A model generated the notes under the pieces. That model had not been told where the DNA came from and ran no database searches. It saw nothing but the letters and a program-made list of their open reading frames with translations. A stretch of DNA of 35,666 nt. It comes from an uncultured Mycoplasmatota bacterium (GTDB lineage Bacteria > Bacillota_I > Bacilli_A > RF39 > UBA660). Below, one piece after another: positions 30,201 through 35,666 of the stretch. The number at the start of each line of letters is the position of its first letter. Positions within the stretch are counted from its first letter, which is position 1. A program made the position numbers and the translations under genes. The stretch lies in assembly GCA_947303405.1 (NCBI GenBank), contig CAMYYH010000007.1, positions 1-35,666 on the forward strand. The letters run 5' to 3'.

Positions 30201-33075
30201 CACATCTTATTATCTTTTCAATAACTTTATACAAATGATCAATATTACTAATATCATGCCCTCTAAGTAAATGAGAATAATTCTCCGGAGGTTGTACTTC
30301 TATATAATCATAAAATTCCATTGCTTTAATTAACTCTTCTTCTTTTCTAGTTAAAGCTATATTAAATATTTCTCCATTTAAACAAGCACTACCAACTAAT
30401 AATCCTTCTCTATTTTCTTCTAATATTTTTCTAGGTATTCTAGCATTCTTTTGGATAAAATTAGTATTAGCATAACTTACTATCTTAAATAGGTTCTTAA
30501 GTCCTACTTTATTCTTAGCTATAAACGTAATATGTTTACTCTTATCATAAGTATTAGCTATATGTTCACTAAAAGTCTTACTAGGTATATTTTCATACAT
30601 TTGTAAACAATCTTCATGACACCATTCAAACTTCCATCTATATTCTTTATTACCAAACTTTTCAAAAGGATAACCAAACTTATCTTCTACTACTTCTTCT
30701 TCACCAGGTTTATATACATAGTTCTTATAAGATACTAATTCCCCAATATGTTCTAAATATTTATTATTATTTTTAAAAGCTATCTCTTCTAACTCCTTTA
30801 AGTTATTCAAATCTCCAATAGTTTTAATACCTTCTATTTGACTTAACATCTTATTAAATATATAAGCAGTATTCTCCGAGTCAACATCAGCACCATGGTG
30901 TTGACCTACATAAATATTAATTATTAGACTTTTTTCTCCAAAACTATCTCTATATTTTATTTCTATCTCATTATTAGCTGGATGTAAATCAATAACTTTT
31001 ATATCCTCAATTAATTCTATTCCATCATTTACATCTATATCTATTTTTACTTTTTCTGTCTTAGCAGCCTTGTGTAACGCCTCTAAGCTATATATATTGC
31101 GATAATGTTTTACTCTCTCTTCCGTATTAATATCTACATCGTAATATTCTTCCTTAGTTACTTTTAATACATCCTCATCATCTACTCTAATATACTTAAA
31201 AGCACTCCCTATTTCTTCATCTATGATACTTCCCGAAACACTACTACCCTCATTAACATTTTCTTCATCTTCATCATCTGCTTCCCCAGTATCTATACCA
31301 TAAAACTTACCTAATGATTTTAAACTATGTTTCTTTAAATCTCTATTTATTACCCTAGATAACATTAAAGTATCTATAATTGGATTACTAAGTTTTCCTA
31401 AATCATACTTATAATAAGCCATATCTAACATATTCTTATCAAACGTTGCATTATGAGCTACTAATGGTAGATTACCAATCCATTCTTTAAATCTAATAAC
31501 AACATTTTTTTCCATATCAGCATCTTTAACATCGTCATCAGATATATCCGTAACACTAGTAATTACCTCATCAATATGATGACCAGGATTAATAAGTTCA
31601 TCAAATCTATCTATAATTTCACCATTATGAACTTTTACTCCACCTATTTCAATCATTGCATCCCCAATACCAGGATTAAATCCAGTTGTTTCTGTATCGA
31701 ATACAACAAAAGTATTATCTTTTATCTCTTCATCACTAGGATTATAACAAACATTTAAATATGATTCACATAATTCTATTTCTGCTCCATATCCTGCTTT
31801 AAATCTTTTTAAATTATTCTTATCCTCTTCAGCTTGGGCAATCATCTTTTCTAATTCTTCTATACCCTCTTGATTACCAGTTTCTTTTATTTCTTCTAAA
31901 CTTTTCTTCAAATCATCTATTTTTGCCTGAGCTTTCTTCTTTTGGTTCTTATTATAAGAAGTAACTTCGCCAAAAACATGAGGAAAAGATTGAGTACAAT
32001 CATGATCAGTAATAACAATCCCCGCATGTCCCCATTCCATGGCTTGTTTAACTAATCTCACTTCGTCACAGACTCCATCCATTTGACTCATCATCGTATG
32101 CGCATGCAACTCAACTCTCTTTTCTTCTTCATTATCCATTCTTTTAAAAGAAGGAATATCTTCTAACTTCTCATAACTTCTAAAATTAAATACTAAATCA
32201 TCAGCAAAAGCATCAAATCTTACTTGCCCCTTAAAACTCCACCAAGTACCATTCTTTAACTCTTTACTCTTAGCCAAGAAATCTTCCTCATCCTTAGCAA
32301 AACATTTAGCTAAAATACTAGACGTATTATCACTTATTTTTAAACTAATTAAAAATATCTCTCTTCCATCCTTGGTTTTAATCTGATTAAACTCAGACCC
32401 AAATACATAAGCTTCTAAATGAACATTATTCTCTTCTCTATCTATGCTTGAAATAGTAACTACACCTTCTCTAGAATAAGAAACTTTCTTTCTAGAATTC
32501 CATTTCCCATTACTATAATTACTCTCATCCATTGGAACATAATCTACTTCAATTACTTTGTTCCTATCAGCTTCTATCTCATCTTGTATTTTCTTTTCAT
32601 TATCATGATTAATAGCCGTATTTATTATCATTTCATAAAAACCCAGTTCTTCTAATCTTTTTCCAAGTTTTTCCAACTCTTTTTTTACTAAGTCATACTC
32701 TTCACTACGACTATCCAATTCCACAGTTATCTCATCATCTTCGATACTTATATTTTTGTTTTCTAAAGACACTAAAGAAGGCCTTTCTATAATAAGGTCA
32801 CCTAATAATACTTTAAATGCTTCTAAGATATCATCATCCTCATATGTATCATACATAAAATTAATATGACAATCATGTACACCATTTATTCCCTTAGAAG
32901 CACATTTTATTAATTCTAAACTTGCTACTGGATTAATGGGTCTATCACTACTAATAAATACTTCAAATAAGTTCTTCTTTTTATTAACTCTTACACTAGA
33001 AATAGAGGCTTCTTCAAAGTCTCCATTAGTATCTTCATAATTAATAGATTTTAAAAACTTATGAATACTCCCCAT
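27271..33075 (-). CDS. polC: DNA polymerase III alpha subunit, Gram-positive PolC type, with insertions
   Basis: PHP motifs (ELHAHTMMSQMDG, ITDHD), DnaQ-like exonuclease (FVVFDTETTGFNPGIGDAMIEIGGVKV, HHGADVDSENTAY), zinc motif CPDC..CPKC, polymerase core PDIDLNFSGDNQ, TTGQHPGG, KLDILGHDDPT, FPKAHATAYV. Confidence 0.97.
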   Translation of the reverse strand: MGSIHKFLKSINYEDTNGDFEEASISSVRVNKKKNLFEVFISSDRPINPVASLELIKCASKGINGVHDCHINFMYDTYEDDDILEAFKVLLGDLIIERPSLVSLENKNISIEDDEITVELDSRSEEYDLVKKELEKLGKRLEELGFYEMIINTAINHDNEKKIQDEIEADRNKVIEVDYVPMDESNYSNGKWNSRKKVSYSREGVVTISSIDREENNVHLEAYVFGSEFNQIKTKDGREIFLISLKISDNTSSILAKCFAKDEEDFLAKSKELKNGTWWSFKGQVRFDAFADDLVFNFRSYEKLEDIPSFKRMDNEEEKRVELHAHTMMSQMDGVCDEVRLVKQAMEWGHAGIVITDHDCTQSFPHVFGEVTSYNKNQKKKAQAKIDDLKKSLEEIKETGNQEGIEELEKMIAQAEEDKNNLKRFKAGYGAEIELCESYLNVCYNPSDEEIKDNTFVVFDTETTGFNPGIGDAMIEIGGVKVHNGEIIDRFDELINPGHHIDEVITSVTDISDDDVKDADMEKNVVIRFKEWIGNLPLVAHNATFDKNMLDMAYYKYDLGKLSNPIIDTLMLSRVINRDLKKHSLKSLGKFYGIDTGEADDEDEENVNEGSSVSGSIIDEEIGSAFKYIRVDDEDVLKVTKEEYYDVDINTEERVKHYRNIYSLEALHKAAKTEKVKIDIDVNDGIELIEDIKVIDLHPANNEIEIKYRDSFGEKSLIINIYVGQHHGADVDSENTAYIFNKMLSQIEGIKTIGDLNNLKELEEIAFKNNNKYLEHIGELVSYKNYVYKPGEEEVVEDKFGYPFEKFGNKEYRWKFEWCHEDCLQMYENIPSKTFSEHIANTYDKSKHITFIAKNKVGLKNLFKIVSYANTNFIQKNARIPRKILEENREGLLVGSACLNGEIFNIALTRKEEELIKAMEFYDYIEVQPPENYSHLLRGHDISNIDHLYKVIEKIIRCAKKANKIIVATGDVHNINRDDLVYREIIVNQNVPGKGRHPLAKYLNGKSKKNNNEDNIKKVISNAEGMGNILSDIEVKVLKYIYVLTKIKLIPITALNIANIYNVNKKNEKEDIFKGKDGENEKLKMVSSTLRKLLVAGILKESDGIYELNGYYNDSDNVIQGHIPNQFFRTTKEMMNEFEFLEDKELIKEVVVTNPNKIIDMLEEIEVVVYPDKPYSPIIEHSQETCRDLVFDKAHSMYGDPLPPNIEVRIAQEFYGDKITDLVKEQIKIDNPEMTDDDIKEVFTPKLHEVIMSGYDGVVALKKAQVLRNTDEELSDEAATQKAKDQLTGIIGGGFDVIYLIAQKLVKHSNDDGYLVGSRGSVGSSFVASMMGITECNGLPAHYYCPDCQHSEFNDEDGVPYSENYPSGFDLPEKKCPKCGAIMIHQGNDMPFATFLGFAGEKVPDIDLNFSGDNQSSAHEYTKVLFGTDNVYRAGTIGTVADKTAYGYVQGYYEERLYDKLKVEADSYGLPITGKDELKKKGIIKSYMRIPEVERQSVGCTGVKRTTGQHPGGIVVVPGYKDIWDFTPFQYPADDPTSAWRTTHFDYHAIDADLLKLDILGHDDPTVLRMLQELATKYITNGEVFDVTKIDLGDPDTMKIFTGPEILGVDRYELRGLTDKNGRKYCPTGTLGVPEFGTSFLLGMLEETKPTTFAELIKISGLSHGTDVWLGNARDLCTPNAEGVIQVPFKNVIGCRDDIMVNLIQWGMNPAKAFKIMEFVRKGKPSKDPTAWADFAKTMRESNIPEWYIESCYKIKYMFPKAHATAYVTSAFRIAWFKVHYPILYYCAYLSIRRDQFDIASMIGGKEAIKAKIDEIDEKGNSASNKDSDTRDTLLLCLEMCCRGFYFKNIDVDKSDGKKFVITDDEKGLIIPFRALDGLGENVALAIVKAREAGPFISQEDLRSRGKVNQSAMDKLKELGCLDNLPESNQLSLF

Positions 33076-33132
33076 TATACCACCCTTAAGAAAATCTACT
33101 TAACTATTATATCATTTTCTAACTCACTATAA

Positions 33133-33156
33133 AAGAAATATCAAAAGATATTTCTT
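33133..33156 (-). terminator. Terminator downstream of the 665-aa surface protein
   Basis: AAGAAATATC-AAAA-GATATTTCTT. Confidence 0.55.
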
Positions 33157-33159
33157 ATT

Positions 33160-35157
33160 TTATTCAACAATCCAAGGATCAGCTTCTGATCCAGTACCAC
33201 TTGATATTACTACACTCGGTTTAAGAGTTATAGCAGGCCGCACTCCAGCTACTTGACCATAGGACATATCCACCGAAAAAGTACCCACACTACCATTTGG
33301 AAGAATCACATACACACTTGCCTCAGTAGAAAAGAATGCCGGAGTACTAGTCCACCAGGGAGCATCAGTTTTTCTAAACGTAGAACTTTGACCCCCAATT
33401 TCATTACCAGAAATTAAAGCTACAGGATACACTAGCTTAGCCAAATCATTATTAATCGAGAATTGATCAGTAATTTGATTACAAGTCAAAAGTGTACCAA
33501 TTCTATCCTCAAAGATCGCAGGTTCTGCGACTTGTCCCCCATTAGGGTCCCACCCATGAATATATAAAGGAGATTCCCAATCTATATACCTATTATTGCA
33601 ATAAATCGCATCATCAATCATTCTCGTTTTGTTTAATAAATTTTGTGCATACCACGAATCTATAAGCCCCTTAACACTTGAATTATATTTATTTACGCCA
33701 TTATCATTTATCATTTCCTCCCAAGCGTCCTCAAGACTTTTTCCATCTGTCAAATTTATATAATATGCATCAGCATCCTCATCTAAATCTACATAATAAA
33801 TATATGATAATTCGCTACATTCACCTGTTAAATTCCAACAAGTATAATGGAGAAGATCAAATTCTTCATATATTTCTTCCCAATCACCAATAGTTTTTGT
33901 TTTTCCAAAAAGAGTATAAGTGCCATTATTATAAGTAAACCGCTTTCCAAATTTATAGGTCGTTGAACTTGTATATTTTGTATGCCTATCATACACTTTG
34001 TTAAACATATAGCCCACCATAGCCGGACTATTATCTCTAGTATTAAACGGGCTTTCCCCAATCTGAGCATAATTAGTATCTGCTATCTTGTATAAAAATA
34101 AATCGGTTGTCGTACTGGTCGAAGACGGACCAACATAGTATATATTCGAACACTTACCTGTTTTATTTCTACACGTATATTGACCTATTAAATTCATGTA
34201 CGTCGAACTAGTCCACTCTGAAAGAGTCGTATCCATTAAAGTAAATTGGTTGCTTGACACATCATATGTAAATAATTTGCCATAAAGATATTCCGAATTT
34301 CCTGTTGAAAATACTCTGCTATTACCAACAATTCCCTTATGATTCTCTCTTGTCGATTCACACTTACCCTCTACTGGTTCCCCATTATATAACAATTTAA
34401 GGCCCCCAGCCTCAGTTGTTCTTATCACTTGCCAGCAAAAACCTCCAAATATAACATTTCTTTTATCTTCACACCTATCAAGATATACATTCTCCGGCAA
34501 GGACCATACACCAATTTGCTCATGTGCCGAACTATTATACTTGGTTACACAAGAATTAGTAACCGCTAAATTTTGTAATAAATTACTAGCGTTTGTTTCC
34601 ATCTCACTGGTTTGAACATAACTAATAATAAAAGTCAAATCAAGTTCTATATCATCTTCAGGTAAAGAATTTAAATCTTCTATATATGCCACTCTAACAA
34701 TTATTTTTTTGCTAGAATTAGGATTTAATAAATCATCTACTTGAACATTAGTACCAAGATCATACATTATACTAGTTTCTAAATATGGCAAAGCAGAATT
34801 ACTGATTCCTTGAATATTAACTAAAGATACCTTAGCTGGAAGAGTTCCCCCATTTACTACATCAACACTAAATTCATAATAATCACCAGGCAAACTTAAT
34901 TCAACAGAATAATTAATACTAGTATTCCCACTTTGTATTTCAGCAGGTGTTATAGCCGTAACAGATCCATCCGTGACACTTAAATTAGCAAAATGAATAT
35001 CCCATGTATTAGAAGCAATAGTTGTACTTCCATTTATAGATAAAGCCGCACTTAAATAAGCATAACCTACAGTAATAAATAAAAGTAAAAAGAATATTGA
35101 TAATAACATTACTTTCTTCTTATGATTAACAAAGCGTCTTCTATTTTTTAAAACCAT
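33160..35157 (-). CDS. Large secreted surface protein with SipW-type/TasA-like N-terminus and DUF6273-like C-terminal domain
   Basis: N-terminal signal (LLSIFFLLLFITVGYAYLSAALSINGSTTIASNTWDIHFANL), two CxNxTGxCS-type repeat modules, GFCWQVIRTTEAGGLKLLYNG, and C-terminal VAGVRPAITLKPSVVISSGTGSEADPWIVE. Confidence 0.75.
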   Translation of the reverse strand: MVLKNRRRFVNHKKKVMLLSIFFLLLFITVGYAYLSAALSINGSTTIASNTWDIHFANLSVTDGSVTAITPAEIQSGNTSINYSVELSLPGDYYEFSVDVVNGGTLPAKVSLVNIQGISNSALPYLETSIMYDLGTNVQVDDLLNPNSSKKIIVRVAYIEDLNSLPEDDIELDLTFIISYVQTSEMETNASNLLQNLAVTNSCVTKYNSSAHEQIGVWSLPENVYLDRCEDKRNVIFGGFCWQVIRTTEAGGLKLLYNGEPVEGKCESTRENHKGIVGNSRVFSTGNSEYLYGKLFTYDVSSNQFTLMDTTLSEWTSSTYMNLIGQYTCRNKTGKCSNIYYVGPSSTSTTTDLFLYKIADTNYAQIGESPFNTRDNSPAMVGYMFNKVYDRHTKYTSSTTYKFGKRFTYNNGTYTLFGKTKTIGDWEEIYEEFDLLHYTCWNLTGECSELSYIYYVDLDEDADAYYINLTDGKSLEDAWEEMINDNGVNKYNSSVKGLIDSWYAQNLLNKTRMIDDAIYCNNRYIDWESPLYIHGWDPNGGQVAEPAIFEDRIGTLLTCNQITDQFSINNDLAKLVYPVALISGNEIGGQSSTFRKTDAPWWTSTPAFFSTEASVYVILPNGSVGTFSVDMSYGQVAGVRPAITLKPSVVISSGTGSEADPWIVE

Positions 35158-35205
35158 AATAGACTCACCTACTATAAAAAATATACCATAATAACATAAA
35201 AAAAA

Positions 35206-35221
35206 AGAAGATTGCTCTTCT
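35206..35221 (-). terminator. Terminator downstream of the truncated paralogue
   Basis: AGAAGA-TTGC-TCTTCT with A-run on + (T-run on −). Confidence 0.7.
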
Positions 35222-35240
35222 CTATTGAAACTATAGTAAA

Positions 35241-35666
35241 CTACTCAACAATCCAAGGATCAGCTTCTGATCCGGTTCCTCCACTAAATGAAACCTCGCT
35301 TTTTAGTGAAACTGCCGGACGCACGCCGCCAGCGTTGGTGACGTAGTAGATGCTCATGTCACCGCTCGTGCTCACGAAACGACCGTAAGCGCGGTTGCCG
35401 CCGAAATAGTAAGGCGAAGCAAGCCAATAATATTGTCCCGTTTTTCGTGCATTGCTATTATTTAAAATGTTCATCTCCGGACTTGACATTAATCCTACTT
35501 TATAAGTTAATTTTGCATTATTATTGCTTATACTAAATTGATCGGTTGTGTTTGTACAACTTAAATCACTTGTTACACTATATTCCTTGAATTGTAGATA
35601 TACATTTGTCATTCCACCATCTGGATTCCATCCATTTAATGCTCTTATACTTCTATCATTACAGAA
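35241..35666 (-). CDS. C-terminal part of a paralogous DUF6273-like surface protein (truncated by the window edge)
   Basis: Open frame continues past the annotated ATG to the window end (FCNDRSIRALNGWNPDGGMTNVYLQ...YYWLASPYYFGGNRAYGRFVSTSGDMSIYYVTNAGGVRPAVSLKS..GTGSEADPWIVE). Confidence 0.8.
   Translation of the reverse strand, partial: FCNDRSIRALNGWNPDGGMTNVYLQFKEYSVTSDLSCTNTTDQFSISNNNAKLTYKVGLMSSPEMNILNNSNARKTGQYYWLASPYYFGGNRAYGRFVSTSGDMSIYYVTNAGGVRPAVSLKSEVSFSGGTGSEADPWIVE

Noticed and set aside
30085-30270. Small plus-strand ORFs inside polC (30085, 31576)
   Set aside because: Antisense within a verified reading frame; no start context.
33678-34070. ORFs at 33678 (+) and 33828 (−) inside the 665-aa gene
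   Set aside because: Alternative-frame readings of a coherent surface-protein frame; no homology-like motifs.
1-35666. CRISPR array, rRNA or tRNA genes
   Set aside because: No regularly spaced direct repeats, conserved rRNA blocks or tRNA TTCGANNC-type arms noticed by eye; a tRNAscan/CRISPR search would be needed to exclude them formally.

Overview
This 35.7-kb window is AT-rich and comes from a low-GC Bacillota-type bacterium (RF39 / Mollicutes-like lineages fit by inference). It is mostly minus-strand core genes. These include metG and an HD-hydrolase–valS pair, each behind its own T-box leader; a dnaG–rpoD–trmK operon; polA; and an enlarged polC (1934 aa). There is a TPM-domain/zinc-ribbon pair, and a type IV pilus/T2SS assembly set with pilB on + and pilC–pilD on −. 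A tightly overlapping operon runs CDF-like membrane protein – mutM – secreted protein – MIF-like tautomerase. A thioester-domain (TED) surface adhesin is also present. At the right end are a large surface protein and a window-truncated paralogue, both ending in GTGSEADPWIVE, plus an orphan tail of the same family next to polA. The observations most worth follow-up are: (1) a ~110-bp, ~60% GC, NNC-codon-rich block in the C-terminal domain of the truncated paralogue, which looks like a diversity-generating-retroelement variable region or a recombination cassette; (2) three sizeable insertions in PolC, one apparently a winged helix and one splitting the exonuclease domain; (3) the MIF homologue in an overlapping operon with Fpg/MutM; (4) the TED adhesin with altered Cna-B E-boxes and a PPDTG tail. 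No searches were run. Family calls rest on motifs read from the translations.
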